Source: Leucobacter sp. 7(1) (GTDB lineage: Bacteria > Actinomycetota > Actinomycetes > Actinomycetales > Microbacteriaceae). From it: a stretch of 64,000 nucleotides of DNA. Made by a program: the position numbers and the translations under genes. The notes beneath the pieces are model-generated. The model made no database searches and had not been told where the DNA came from. It saw nothing but the letters and a program-made list of their open reading frames with translations. Where the stretch lies: contig NZ_FUID01000078.1 in NCBI RefSeq assembly GCF_900163635.1, positions 1 to 64,000 of the forward strand, written 5' to 3'. How positions within the stretch are numbered: the stretch's first letter is position 1; every line of letters begins with the position of its first letter. Positions 50,877 to 60,393 of the stretch are shown one piece after another.

Positions 50877-51934
50877 TTGGCGTCGGTGTCCGAGGACTCC
50901 GCGGCGTCGCCCGCCTGCGCCACGGCGTCGGCGAGAATGTCCGCGCGGAAGATGTCCTTGATCGAGGACTTGCCCTCAAATTCGAGGGTGTCGCGATCCC
51001 GGAAGAACTGTTCCTGGCGCTCCACATCGCTCCAGTCGATCGCACCCTCGGGGTCCTGCACGGTCAGACCGATAGACGCAAGCGTCTCCACCGGGAGCTC
51101 CGTGTACTCGGCGATGATCTCCTGCGATGCGGGATGGTTCCAGCCGCCGGCCTCGAGCTCCTGAACGGCGCGGAGATACGCCGCGGTGAACGCGGTGACC
51201 GCCTCCGGGTACTTCTCGACGTACTCGGTGTTGAACGCGAGGGCACCGAGCTCAACGCCGGCCTGGTAGCTGACGTCGAGCAGCTCGTGCCCGATCTTCT
51301 TGTCCGTGATCGCGGAGGAGATCGGTTCGATTGTCCAGCTCGCGTCGATCGAGCCGTTCGCGAGGGCGGGAGGAATGTCGCCCGGGGTGAGGTTCACAAG
51401 CTCGACATCGTCAAGGCTGAGCCCCACCGATTCGAGGGCGAGGTTCACGGAGTAGATACCAAAGCCGCCATCACCGGGGATGCCGATCTTCTTGCCCTTC
51501 AAGTCCTTCGCGTCGGTGATCCCGGACTGTTCCGAAGCCATGAGCGGTGCCGGGTTCTTCCCCTCTTCGGGGATTCGTGAGACGCTCGCGATCACTGAAA
51601 GTGAGGCACCCGCCTCGGTGGCGTTGAACAGGCCCGCACCCCAGGTCGCGCCGCCGGCGGTGATGCTGCCAGTGCTCACCTGCTGGTACGTCTCCCCCGA
51701 GCTGCCGCTCTTCGAGATCAGTTCTACGTCGACCCCGGCGTCCTCGAAGTACCCCTTCTCCTCCGCGAGGAAGAACGGTGCATAGTCGGCGTACGGTGAG
51801 TACAGGAAGGTGATCTTCGGCGCATCGGCGACGTCACCGCTGCCCTCGGGCGCGGCGCCCGTGGCGCAGCCGGTGAGCAGAGCGGCACCGGCGATGAGCG
51901 CCAGACCTCCAGTGAAACGACGACGAAGACTCAT
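50873..51934 (-). CDS. nitrate/sulfonate/taurine-type ABC substrate-binding lipoprotein
   Basis: 353 residues. The signal peptide ends in LLTGC (Cys at about 23). The mature NMT1/SsuA-like domain begins ITFLYSPYADYAPFFLAEEKGYFEDAGVDVELIS and includes LKGKKIGIPGDGGFGIYS and GDIPPALANGSIDASWTIEP. The ligand could be an alkanesulfonate, taurine or a thiamine precursor. ATG 51934 has GGGAG seven bases upstream. First gene of a six-gene operon. Confidence 0.91.
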   Translation of the reverse strand: MSLRRRFTGGLALIAGAALLTGCATGAAPEGSGDVADAPKITFLYSPYADYAPFFLAEEKGYFEDAGVDVELISKSGSSGETYQQVSTGSITAGGATWGAGLFNATEAGASLSVIASVSRIPEEGKNPAPLMASEQSGITDAKDLKGKKIGIPGDGGFGIYSVNLALESVGLSLDDVELVNLTPGDIPPALANGSIDASWTIEPISSAITDKKIGHELLDVSYQAGVELGALAFNTEYVEKYPEAVTAFTAAYLRAVQELEAGGWNHPASQEIIAEYTELPVETLASIGLTVQDPEGAIDWSDVERQEQFFRDRDTLEFEGKSSIKDIFRADILADAVAQAGDAAESSDTDAK

Positions 51935-51979
51935 GAGGGGCTCCCGGAAATTCACACACGTGCCGGCCCTGTTGCCGGT

Positions 51980-52022
51980 CATTCCGCCAATCTATCGGGT
52001 TGGCGTTTCGCTGTGCGGAATG
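51980..52022. promoter_or_regulatory. nested inverted repeats upstream of the sulfonate-type operon
   Basis: CATTCCGC (51980-51987) pairs with GCGGAATG (52015-52022), and inside it CGCCAA (51985-51990) with TTGGCG (52000-52005). A TAGATT -10 candidate (leftward) lies in the centre. Good position for an operator; no regulator gene lies nearby. Confidence 0.45.
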
Positions 52023-52089
52023 CGCCGTCACATTCGGTCACACCGCGCGCGGCTGCCACCCCCGGCTGTCGCCCCGGCTGCGGCCCCCC

Positions 52090-52160
52090 GAAACGACCCC
52101 AAAACCACGAAACGACCCCAAAACCGCGCGATTTCGCGTGATTTCGGGGTCGTTTCGTGG
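52090..52160. terminator. nested terminator downstream of aroB
   Basis: Perfect 15-bp stem (52105-52119 with 52146-52160) whose 26-base loop contains CGCGATTTCGCG. The left side has a 17-bp direct repeat (52090-52106 and 52109-52125). It ends nine bases before the aroB stop codon region and has the same build as the element at 45860-45948. Confidence 0.75.
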
Positions 52161-52168
52161 CTCAGGGG

Positions 52169-53278
52169 TCAGTTGGCGATCTCCTGGTACGCGAACTGCA
52201 GCATCGAATCGTCGACGCCGGCGAGTACGCGCGGCTTCCCGATCTCGTCGAGCACGATGAAGCGCAGCATCCCGGCGCGAGCCTTCTTGTCGCGCTGCAT
52301 CGTCGCGAGCAAGCCGGGCCAGCGGCCGGCCGGGTAGTTCAGCGGCAGCGTCAGCGAGGACAGGATCGCACGGTGACGGTCGACCGCGGCATCCGAGAGT
52401 GCACCGGCCATGCGGCCGAGCTCCGCGGCGTACATCATGCCGATCGAGATCGCAACGCCGTGACGCCACTGGTAGCGCTCCGCGTGTTCGATCGCGTGGC
52501 CGAGTGTGTGGCCGTAGTTCAGGATCTCCCGCAGGCCGCCCTCGCGGAAGTCCTCGGATACGACGCGAGCCTTCACCCCGATGGCGAGTTCAACAAGGCG
52601 GCGGAACTCCGCCGACGCCGGATCCGTCGCCCGGTCGACGTCGGCTTCGAGCAGATCAAGGATCTCGGGTTCGGCGATGAAGCCGCACTTCGCGATCTCC
52701 GCGAAGCCCGCGAGGATCTCGTTGCGTGGCAGGCTGGCCGCGAGGTCGAGGTCACAGATGACGCCGGTGGGGGCATAGAACGTACCCACGAGGTTCTTCC
52801 CCTCGGTGGTGTTGACGCCGGTTTTGCCACCCACGGATGCGTCGACCATGCCAAGCACGCTTGTCGGGATCTGCACCAGTGAGACCCCGCGCAGCCACGT
52901 CGAGGCCACGAAGCCCGCGAGGTCGGTGACGGCACCGCCGCCGAGGCCAATCACGGCGTCGGTGCGCGTGAAGTCCGCTTGGCCCATGATCTGCCAGCAG
53001 AACGCCGCGACCTCGATGCGCTTGGCCGACTCCGCGTCGGGCACCTCGGCGAGGAGCACCTGTTCGTAGCGCTCCTGGAGTGCATCACGCAGTTCGGTCG
53101 CGACGCGGCCCACCGTCGGCGTGTGCACGATCAGGATCTTGGCGACGCGATCGCCGAGCACTGCGGGCACGCGGCCCAGGATGCCGCGACCCACGGTGAT
53201 CGTATAGTTGCTCTCCCCCGTGACCTTGATCTCGGTCACCGGCTGCTCGTCTGCCGCCTGTGCGGGTGCGTCGGTCAT
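52169..53278 (-). CDS. aroB: 3-dehydroquinate synthase
   Basis: 369 residues; converts DAHP to 3-dehydroquinate using NAD+ and Zn2+. IGLGGGAVTDLAGFVASTWLRGV binds NAD, and VGGKTGVNTTEGKNLVGTF, EIAKCGFI (Glu ligand) and NYGHTLGHAIEH (His ligands) form the active site. Start ATG 53278 has AGGAG at six bases; ATG 53281 directly before it overlaps the aroK stop. Last gene of the aro run. Confidence 0.97.
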   Translation of the reverse strand: MTDAPAQAADEQPVTEIKVTGESNYTITVGRGILGRVPAVLGDRVAKILIVHTPTVGRVATELRDALQERYEQVLLAEVPDAESAKRIEVAAFCWQIMGQADFTRTDAVIGLGGGAVTDLAGFVASTWLRGVSLVQIPTSVLGMVDASVGGKTGVNTTEGKNLVGTFYAPTGVICDLDLAASLPRNEILAGFAEIAKCGFIAEPEILDLLEADVDRATDPASAEFRRLVELAIGVKARVVSEDFREGGLREILNYGHTLGHAIEHAERYQWRHGVAISIGMMYAAELGRMAGALSDAAVDRHRAILSSLTLPLNYPAGRWPGLLATMQRDKKARAGMLRFIVLDEIGKPRVLAGVDDSMLQFAYQEIAN

Positions 53279-54018
53279 CATTCGCTCCTGTTCGACGGCG
53301 CGGTGTCGCCGTCTGTTCGCTTCGGTTCGCGCGTCTTCCGGAAGCTGCGCGCCCACTGGGCGACGCGGCGCGCGAGTTGTTCTTTGGTGGCACGATCGGT
53401 GCGGTAGGTCACGTCGGCGACCTCCTCGTAGAGCGGCCGGCGCTCGGCGAGGATCCGACCCCACGCCTCGGGATCGTCACGGAGCAACGGCCGGCGCTGG
53501 ATGTTTGCCGTGCGGAGCACGGCTTCCTGCGTCGTCATGAGAAGTACAACCGGGTACCCCGAGAGCAGCTCCCGCGTGCTCTCGGTCAGCACGGCACCCC
53601 CGCCGAGGGCAAGGATCCGCGCGCCCGGAGCGGCGAGTTCGGCCGCAATCACCTCGGCCTCGATCCGCCGAAACTCAGACTCGCCGTGCTTCGCGAAGAA
53701 GTCGGTGATCGCCCCGTGGGCGCGCACAAACACGGCGTCGGAGTCCACGAACGGAATGCCGAGTTCACGCGCAACGCGCTTGCCGAGGCTCGTCTTCCCA
53801 GCGGCCATCGGGCCGACAAACACGACCGCGCGATCCGGCAGCTTCGCCCCGGAGCGCCGCCGACGACGACGCCGCGGTCGTCCGCTGCCACGCGGGGACT
53901 GCGGGATCAAGCCGATGGGTTCGGTCGGGTGCTGCAGCTCCGGGGTGGTGGGCGGCGCGGGCTTCGGCGCGGCCGCGGGCGGGCCCGCGATCCGTCCGGC
54001 CCGGCGATGCCTGGTCAC
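53278..54018 (-). CDS. aroK: shikimate kinase with N-terminal extension
   Basis: 246 residues; the kinase proper starts at about 65 with P-loop GPMAAGKT at 69-76, then [11 protein letters not shown] for shikimate, GGGAVLT and RRPLLRD with the lid Arg. About 65 extra residues at the N-terminus are Pro-rich, then strongly Arg-rich ([11 protein letters not shown]). The GTG at 54018 overlaps aroC by GTGA, which supports the long form, though no internal start is clearly better or worse. The extension could bind nucleic acid or be unstructured. Confidence 0.93.
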   Translation of the reverse strand: MTRHRRAGRIAGPPAAAPKPAPPTTPELQHPTEPIGLIPQSPRGSGRPRRRRRRRSGAKLPDRAVVFVGPMAAGKTSLGKRVARELGIPFVDSDAVFVRAHGAITDFFAKHGESEFRRIEAEVIAAELAAPGARILALGGGAVLTESTRELLSGYPVVLLMTTQEAVLRTANIQRRPLLRDDPEAWGRILAERRPLYEEVADVTYRTDRATKEQLARRVAQWARSFRKTREPKRTDGDTAPSNRSE

Positions 54019-55211
54019 GACTCGATGACGGTCGACAACCGCTCGGGGATCGCCGCGAGGTAGGATTCCAGGTTTCGCTTCGTCTCCGCAACGCTGTCGC
54101 CGCCGAACTTCTCGGTGACAGCATCCGCGAGCACAAGCGCGACCATGGCCTCAGCGACTACACCGGCGGCCGGAACCGCGGAGACGTCGGAGCGCTGGTG
54201 GTGTGCCTTCGCTTCTTCGCCAGTGGCGACGTCAATCGTCGGCAACGCATGCGGCACCGTGGCGATGGGCTTCATCCCGGCGCGTACGCGAAGTACCTGG
54301 CCGGTGGTCATGCCGCCCTCGATGCCGCCGGCACGACCGGTCTCACGGGCGATCTGACCGTCCGCGATATGCAGCTCATCGTGCGCCGCCGATCCTCGGC
54401 GGCGCGTTGTCTCGAAGCCGTCGCCAACTTCCACGGCCTTGATCGCCTGAATCCCCATGAGAGCACCGGCAAGACGCGAGTCGAGGCGCCGGTCCCAGTG
54501 TACGTAGGATCCAAGCCCGGGCGGCAGACCGTAGGCGAGCACCTCAACGATGCCGCCAATCGTGTCGCCGGACTTCTTCGTGTCGTCGACCTCCGCGACC
54601 ATGCGCGCGCTCGTTGCGGCGTCGAAGCAGCGCAGCGGATCCGCGTCGAGCGCTGGCGTGTCCGTGGGTCGCGGCAGTGCGCCGCCCGCGGGAACCGCGA
54701 TGTCGCCGAGCGACACTGTGTGGCTGACGAGCCCGATCCCCAGCTCTGCGAGGAACGCACGCGCAACAGCACCCAGGGCGACACGTGCTGCGGTTTCACG
54801 GGCACTCGCGCGCTCGAGCACGGGACGCGCCTCATCGAAGCCGTACTTCTGCATGCCTGCCAGGTCGGCGTGTCCGGGGCGAGGACGCGTCAGCGGGGCA
54901 CCGCGGCCGCGAGACTTCTCGGAAAGTTCGGTCCGCTCGGCCGACATCACCTCGGACCACTTGGGCCACTCGGTGTTGCCGATCCGGATGGCAACGGGGC
55001 CGCCAATGGACACGCCCTGGACCACACCGCCCGAGACGTTCAGCTCGTCCTGTTCGAACTTCATGCGCGAGCCACGGCCATAGCCGAGCTTGCGCCGCGC
55101 GAGGTCAGCCCGGATCTCTTCAAGAGAGACGGGGACCCCGGCGGGGAGGCCCTCGAGGACAGCGATCAGTTCGGGGCCGTGGGATTCTCCAGCGGTAAGC
55201 CAACGCAGCAT
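54015..55211 (-). CDS. aroC: chorismate synthase
   Basis: 398 residues. [23 protein letters not shown] at the start, [19 protein letters not shown], the flavin-site [17 protein letters not shown] and the SAMR-like [15 protein letters not shown] are family signatures. It uses reduced FMN to make chorismate from EPSP. GGAGG precedes ATG 55211. Overlaps aroK. Confidence 0.97.
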   Translation of the reverse strand: MLRWLTAGESHGPELIAVLEGLPAGVPVSLEEIRADLARRKLGYGRGSRMKFEQDELNVSGGVVQGVSIGGPVAIRIGNTEWPKWSEVMSAERTELSEKSRGRGAPLTRPRPGHADLAGMQKYGFDEARPVLERASARETAARVALGAVARAFLAELGIGLVSHTVSLGDIAVPAGGALPRPTDTPALDADPLRCFDAATSARMVAEVDDTKKSGDTIGGIVEVLAYGLPPGLGSYVHWDRRLDSRLAGALMGIQAIKAVEVGDGFETTRRRGSAAHDELHIADGQIARETGRAGGIEGGMTTGQVLRVRAGMKPIATVPHALPTIDVATGEEAKAHHQRSDVSAVPAAGVVAEAMVALVLADAVTEKFGGDSVAETKRNLESYLAAIPERLSTVIES

Positions 55212-55216
55212 ACCGA

Positions 55217-56092
55217 CTATCCTCCCATATCGGGCGTGATTGCCGCGCGCATCGCGGCGCGCACTGCGTCTTCCTGCGTCATCGGCGTTGCCGCATCGCC
55301 GCCCCGAAAGAGGCGAATCTGCACAATCGCTTGTTCGATGAGCATTGCCGTACCTGGGTGGGCGGCCCCCCCAGCAGCCTCCCAGCGCCCCGCGAGGGGT
55401 GACGGCCACGGATCGTAGGCAACGTCGAAGAGCGGGACCCCGAAGAGGGCGTCAGGCACGGGCAGCGCGTGGCCCACCGGCCCGGGGAGCGTCGCGATGA
55501 TCAGAGTGGCATCGGCGTGGTCAAGCGCTGGATCGGCGGGGCCCACTGGCGTCACCGCACCACGCGCCGCGAGCCGATCCCGGATCGCCCCCGCCGACTC
55601 GGCGTTGCGCCCGGCGACCCACACATGTTCTGCACCAAGTGCCTGCGCCGCGAGAACGGCGGATACCGCGGTGGCACCGGTACCGAGCACCACGGTGCGC
55701 GTGGCGTCAAGGTTGGCACCGGCGATCGCGGCCGCCAGCCCGGCAACATCGGTGTTGGCCCCGTCCCAGCCGGTGCCATCGGGTCGCCGGATCAGGGTAT
55801 TCACCACACCGCTCACCTGCGCGATCGGATCCAGCGTCGTGGCGAGTCGATGTGCCGCTTCCTTGAGGGGCATCGTCACCGAGAATCCCCGCCACTCCGG
55901 CCCGCGGCCGGCGAGGAACCCCTCTAGCTCGGGCACCGCGCAGCGCACCGCCGAGTAGCGCCAGGGCAGGCCAAGCACCTCATATGCGGCCCGGTGGATT
56001 CGCGGCGACAGCGAGTGCGCGATCGGCCAGCCGAGCACGGCCAGCTGACTTGGCACCGCCAGCCGCTCCGGCACCGCCGGCCGACCCGGCAT
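55217..56092 (-). CDS. aroE: shikimate dehydrogenase
   Basis: 291 residues; [26 protein letters not shown] at the substrate site, [10 protein letters not shown] with the catalytic Lys, GANTDVAGL and the NADP-binding [17 protein letters not shown]. It reduces 3-dehydroshikimate. The first 16 residues contain a [12 protein letters not shown] repeat from an imperfect 18-bp duplication (56052-56087); the real start could lie inside it. ATG 56092 directly follows the mltG stop. Confidence 0.94.
   Translation of the reverse strand: MPGRPAVPERLAVPSQLAVLGWPIAHSLSPRIHRAAYEVLGLPWRYSAVRCAVPELEGFLAGRGPEWRGFSVTMPLKEAAHRLATTLDPIAQVSGVVNTLIRRPDGTGWDGANTDVAGLAAAIAGANLDATRTVVLGTGATAVSAVLAAQALGAEHVWVAGRNAESAGAIRDRLAARGAVTPVGPADPALDHADATLIIATLPGPVGHALPVPDALFGVPLFDVAYDPWPSPLAGRWEAAGGAAHPGTAMLIEQAIVQIRLFRGGDAATPMTQEDAVRAAMRAAITPDMGG
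56052..56087 (-). repeat. imperfect 18-bp duplication at the aroE 5' end
   Basis: Two tandem copies beginning GGCACCGCC on the plus strand, 15 of 18 bases identical, in frame with aroE. Confidence 0.65.
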
Positions 56093-57190
56093 TTAGCAGC
56101 CCTTCCCCGGGTTTGCCGCGCACCACTCGTTGAGCTGCCCCACGGCGGCGTCGTGCTGCTCCTGGTTCGCGCTGAACGCGGACTCCCCCGTGTCAAGGTT
56201 GATCGCCACGAAGTAAAGCCAGTCCCCCGCTTCAGGGTTCAGTGCCGCAGAGATTGCGTCGCGGCCCGGGTTCGCAATGGGACCCTTGGGCAGCCCCTCC
56301 TGCACGTAGGTGTTCCAGGGATTGTCGTCGGAGAGCGCCTCGTCGGTGGACCACACCGAGCCGTCCTCGTGCTGCCCCATGCCGTACTGCGCCGTGGAGT
56401 CCATCTGCAGTTTCATGCCCTGGTCGAGCCGGTTCTGGATGACGCGGGAGACCTTGCCGAAGTCTTCAATGCGGCCGCCCTCACGCTGGATCATTGCGGC
56501 AATGTTCAGGACCCGTTCCCGATCAGCTTCGGCCACGCCAAACTCGTCGAGGACTGCGCGCTGCTGGTCGACAAGTCGCTGGATCGCTTCGGCACCGGTG
56601 GTGTCCTCTTCGAACTCGTAGGTCGCCGGGAACAGCCACCCTTCGAGGCTGTCCACGCCAGCGGGGAGTCCAAACGCGGCAGGATCCGCGATCGCGGCTT
56701 CGAGTTCCGCGAGGGGGATGTCTGCGCCGGCCGCGATCAGCTCGATCGTCTGCCCCACGGTCTTCCCCTCGGGGATCATCGCGGTGAGCTGCATCTTGTT
56801 CGCGGGATCCTGCAGCGCATCAAGCGCGCCCTGCGAGCTCATCTGCAACTTGAGCCTGTACGAACCCGGGAGGAAGTCGACGGCGGGATCCTGCGCCAAC
56901 AGCAGTTGATAGAACGCCTCCGACGTCTTCACCACGTCTGCCTCCGCGAGGCTTGCCGCGATGTCCTCGCCGATCTCGCCCTCGGTGATCACCACGATGG
57001 TGTCGCCGGATCCGGGGCCCTCGTAGTCGTTTGTGGTCCAGCCCATCATGAGCGAAATCTGCGTGCCGAACTGGGACCACAGATAGGTTCCCGCGGCGGC
57101 GAGCCCGCCGAGCAGCACGACAGTGACGATGAGTGAGATGACGATTTTCTTGCCGGTTCCCGCTGATTCCCCACGAGTGCGTGCATTCAT
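56093..57190 (-). CDS. mltG: endolytic transglycosylase MltG
   Basis: 365 residues: short cytoplasmic N-terminus, one TM (about 15-37, IVISLIVTVVLLGGLAAAGTYL), then a LysM-like region and the YceG catalytic domain (GWLFPATYEFE, INRL-type VIQNRLDQGMKLQMDSTAQYGMG, LPKGPIANPGRDAISAALNPE). It cuts nascent glycan strands. The usual EKE catalytic segment reads MIQREGG, so one Glu is Gln (see findings). ATG 57190 overlaps ruvX by 4 bp. Confidence 0.93.
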   Translation of the reverse strand: MNARTRGESAGTGKKIVISLIVTVVLLGGLAAAGTYLWSQFGTQISLMMGWTTNDYEGPGSGDTIVVITEGEIGEDIAASLAEADVVKTSEAFYQLLLAQDPAVDFLPGSYRLKLQMSSQGALDALQDPANKMQLTAMIPEGKTVGQTIELIAAGADIPLAELEAAIADPAAFGLPAGVDSLEGWLFPATYEFEEDTTGAEAIQRLVDQQRAVLDEFGVAEADRERVLNIAAMIQREGGRIEDFGKVSRVIQNRLDQGMKLQMDSTAQYGMGQHEDGSVWSTDEALSDDNPWNTYVQEGLPKGPIANPGRDAISAALNPEAGDWLYFVAINLDTGESAFSANQEQHDAAVGQLNEWCAANPGKGC

Positions 57191-57690
57191 ACGTCGTTCT
57201 CCTCTGCGTCGGCGTGTGTCGGTGCCACAGCGCGCCCCGGCGCGGTGCCCTGAGCCCGCTCGCTGTCGAGTGCGTGCTGCAGGATCACCACCGCAGCGGC
57301 CTGATCAATGATGGATCGGGTCTGTTTTGTTTTCTTGCCGGCCTGGCGCAGCTGCCCCTGAGCCGACACTGTCGAGAGTCGTTCGTCCACGAGACGGACC
57401 GGAACGGGCCTGGCACTCGCGGCGAGCTGCGCCGCGAGGCGATCCGCAAATCCGGTCGCATCATCGGTCGAGAGCGTGTGTTCTCCGCGCATGTTCAGCG
57501 GCAGGCCCACGATCACTTCGAAGACGTCGAGCTCGCCGACGATCCCGAGGAGGCGCGCGATGTCCTCGCGAGCCTCGGGATCACGCGGCACGGTTTCGAC
57601 AGGGGTCGCGAGCATCCCGTGCAGGTCACTCCGCGCCACCCCAATGCGGGCCTTCCCCACGTCGATCCCGAGCCGCACGCCGCTACGCAC
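57187..57690 (-). CDS. ruvX: Holliday junction resolvase-like RuvX (YqgF)
   Basis: 167-residue RNase H-fold protein: RLGIDVGKARIGVA with the first catalytic Asp, VIVGLPLNMRGEH and VDERLSTVSAQGQLRQAG, then SIIDQAAAVVILQHAL with the last Asp. It is thought to act in 16S rRNA maturation or junction resolution. GTG 57690 has GGAGG eight bases upstream and overlaps alaS by 8 bp. C-terminal 20 residues are a variable tail. Confidence 0.92.
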   Translation of the reverse strand: MRSGVRLGIDVGKARIGVARSDLHGMLATPVETVPRDPEAREDIARLLGIVGELDVFEVIVGLPLNMRGEHTLSTDDATGFADRLAAQLAASARPVPVRLVDERLSTVSAQGQLRQAGKKTKQTRSIIDQAAAVVILQHALDSERAQGTAPGRAVAPTHADAEENDV

Positions 57691-60349
57691 CCGCTGCGCC
57701 TCCGATTGTGCGGCGGATCTCCGCGAGCGCCGCGTCAATCTGCGCCGGATCCGTGCCACCGCCCTGAGCGAGATCGGGCTTGCCGCCACCGCCCCCACCG
57801 AGCACCTTGGCACCCAGCTTCGCGAGGTCGCCTGCGCGCACGCCGGCGGTGCGGGCACCCTCGGTTGTCGCTGCGATCACGACGGGCTTGCCCGCGGCCT
57901 CGCCCGCGAGGACCACTACTCCGGCCTCACTCGACAGGCGTTCGCGCAGCTGCAGGGCGAGTCCACGAATGTCGTCGGCGGACCCCACTGTGCCGAGCGA
58001 TGCGGTGACCACGCGCACGTCGCCGAGCGTTTCTGCTGATGCGAGCAGCTCCGGCACGCGCTCGGCAAGCTTTGCCGCTTCGAACGCCGCGATCTTCTTC
58101 TCGGCGGCCTTGAGCTGGGCACCCAGATCCTGCACGCGGCCGATAAGTTCGGCGCGCGGCACCTTCAAGCCGCCCATGAGCTGCTGCACGATGGCGCGCT
58201 CGGCAGCGAAGTTGCGGAACGCCTCCATGCCCACCAGGGATTCAACGCGACGGTTCGTGGATCCGACCGAGCTCTCGGACACGAGGCTGATCATGCCGAC
58301 CTCGGCGGAGCTGGAGACGTGCGTGCCCGCGCAGAGTTCACGCGACCACGCACCCCCGATATCGACGACGCGGACGCGGTCGCCGTACTTCTCGCCGAAC
58401 AGCGCCATGGCACCCATCGCCTTGGCCTCGTCAATCCCCATTTCGCGGGTGACAACGTCGTAGTCGGAACGGATCGCCAGGTTCGAGATCTCCTCAAGCT
58501 CGCTCTTCGTCTCCGTCGAGAGCGCGTCGCCGTGCGCGAAGTCGAGGCGCATGTAGCCGGCCTTGTTGTAGGAGCCGGTCTGATGAGCCCCGGTGCCGAG
58601 CACGTCGCGCAGCGCGGCGTGCACGATGTGCGTGGCCGAGTGGGCCTGTGTTGCACCGCGGCGGTAGTCAGCGTCAACACGGGTTTCGGCGCGCTGATCG
58701 ATCCCGATCGTGCCGACCGTGACTTTGACTGTGTGCACCACAAGGCCGGGAACAGGCTTCTGCACGTCAAGAACCTCGGCCTCAAAACCGTCGCCCACGA
58801 TGACACCCTGATCCGAGTCCTGGCCGCCCGATTCCGCCCAGAGCGAGGTCTCGGCAAGCACAACCTCCGCGATCTCACCCTCACGGGCTTCCTGCACGGC
58901 GACACCGTCGACAACGAGGCCAAGCACGCGGCTCTCGTGGGTCAGCTCGTCGTAGCCTGTGAAGAGGGTCTCTCCGAGTCCGCGGAGCTCCTTGTAGACC
59001 GACAGGTCGGCGCGCTGGCCCTTCTTCGCCTTCGCGTCGGCCTTCGCGCGATCGCGCTGCTCCTGCATGAGCTCGGTGAACACGCCGCGATCGACAGCGA
59101 CGCCCGCTTCCTCGGCGATCTCGAGCGTCAGCTCGATCGGGAATCCGTGCGTGTCATGCAGCAGGAACGCGGTGTCGCCGGGAACCGTCGTAGCCGCGCC
59201 CTTCGCGGTCGCAACCGCGGTATCGAGGATCTGGATTCCCGAGGCAAGGGTCCGCAGGAACGTTTTTTCCTCCGCGTATGCGGCGCGCGAAATGAAATCG
59301 AAGTTCTCGGCGACCGCCGGATAGGCCCCCTGCATCGCGTCGCGCGAGACCGGGAACAGTTCAGCGAAGCTCGCCCCGTCGAAGCCGAGCAGTCGCATCG
59401 ACAGAATCACGCGACGCAGCAGGCGCCGCAGGATGTAGCCCCGGCCCTCGTTCGAGGGTGTTACACCGTCGGCGATGAGCATCAGCCCGCTGCGCACGTG
59501 ATCCGCGATCACGCGCAACCGAACGTCGTCAGCGTGGTCTGCACCGTACGTCTTCCCCGCGAGCGCAGCGGCACGGTCGAGCACCGGGCGCACCTGATCG
59601 ATCTCGTACATGTTCTGCACGCCCTGCTTGATGAACGCGACGCGCTCGAGACCCATGCCGGTGTCGATGTTCTTCTTCGGGAGTTCGCCCAGGATCGTGA
59701 AGTCGGTCTTCGATTTCACATCAGCGACCTCGTACTGCATGAACACGAGGTTCCAGATCTCGACGTAGCGATCATCGTCCGTGATCGGGCCACCGTCGAT
59801 CCCGTACTCCGGACCCTGATCGAAGAAGATCTCCGAGCACGGACCGGCGGGTCCCGGCTGACCGGTTGACCAGTAGTTCGTGTCTTTGCCGAGGCGCTGG
59901 ATCCGCTCGTCCGGCAGCGTCGAGTGCTCCTTCCACAGCGCGAAGGCCTCGTCGTCTTCTTCGTAGATCGTGACCCAGAGATCCTTCGCCGCGAACCCCA
60001 GTCCGCCATCTGCCTCGGGCGTGGTGAGCAGCTCCCACGCGTACTTGATCGCGTCCGACTTGAAGTAGTCTCCGAAGGAGAAATTGCCGCACATCTGGAA
60101 GAAGGTGCCGTGTCGCGGGGTCTTACCGACCTCCTCGATGTCGTTCGTCCGGATGCACTTCTGCACGCTCGTCGCGCGCGGGTACGGTGCGGGAACCAGG
60201 CCAGAGAGGTACGGCACGAACGGGACCATGCCCGCGACCGTGAACATGAGGCTGGGATCGTCGCTGACAAGCGATGCGGAGGGCACAACTGTGTGTCCGC
60301 GCTTTGCAAAGAAGTCGAGCCAACGGCGGTGGATTTCAGCGGTCTGCAT
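57683..60349 (-). CDS. alaS: alanine--tRNA ligase
   Basis: 888 residues, full length. Class II core at the N-terminus (IHRRWLDFFAKRGHTVVPSASLVSDDPSLMFTVAGM), the editing domain with HSATHIVHAAL at about 570 and CAGTHV at about 673 for Zn, and the C-Ala domain ending in a Gly-rich GGGGGGKPDLAQGGG motif. ATG 60349. Its 3' end overlaps ruvX. The synteny alaS-ruvX-mltG-aroE-aroC is typical of actinobacteria. Confidence 0.98.
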   Translation of the reverse strand: MQTAEIHRRWLDFFAKRGHTVVPSASLVSDDPSLMFTVAGMVPFVPYLSGLVPAPYPRATSVQKCIRTNDIEEVGKTPRHGTFFQMCGNFSFGDYFKSDAIKYAWELLTTPEADGGLGFAAKDLWVTIYEEDDEAFALWKEHSTLPDERIQRLGKDTNYWSTGQPGPAGPCSEIFFDQGPEYGIDGGPITDDDRYVEIWNLVFMQYEVADVKSKTDFTILGELPKKNIDTGMGLERVAFIKQGVQNMYEIDQVRPVLDRAAALAGKTYGADHADDVRLRVIADHVRSGLMLIADGVTPSNEGRGYILRRLLRRVILSMRLLGFDGASFAELFPVSRDAMQGAYPAVAENFDFISRAAYAEEKTFLRTLASGIQILDTAVATAKGAATTVPGDTAFLLHDTHGFPIELTLEIAEEAGVAVDRGVFTELMQEQRDRAKADAKAKKGQRADLSVYKELRGLGETLFTGYDELTHESRVLGLVVDGVAVQEAREGEIAEVVLAETSLWAESGGQDSDQGVIVGDGFEAEVLDVQKPVPGLVVHTVKVTVGTIGIDQRAETRVDADYRRGATQAHSATHIVHAALRDVLGTGAHQTGSYNKAGYMRLDFAHGDALSTETKSELEEISNLAIRSDYDVVTREMGIDEAKAMGAMALFGEKYGDRVRVVDIGGAWSRELCAGTHVSSSAEVGMISLVSESSVGSTNRRVESLVGMEAFRNFAAERAIVQQLMGGLKVPRAELIGRVQDLGAQLKAAEKKIAAFEAAKLAERVPELLASAETLGDVRVVTASLGTVGSADDIRGLALQLRERLSSEAGVVVLAGEAAGKPVVIAATTEGARTAGVRAGDLAKLGAKVLGGGGGGKPDLAQGGGTDPAQIDAALAEIRRTIGGAAGA

Positions 60350-60393
60350 CCGGGTACTTTCTACGTCTGGGTGGTGCGGGGTGGGGGTGTCGG

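Noticed and set aside
58319-59869. Open frame of over 500 codons on the plus strand opposite alaS
   Set aside because: Composition is that of an antisense frame (rich in Arg, His, Asp, Leu without fold-like pattern) and it lies wholly inside alaS, which is certain.
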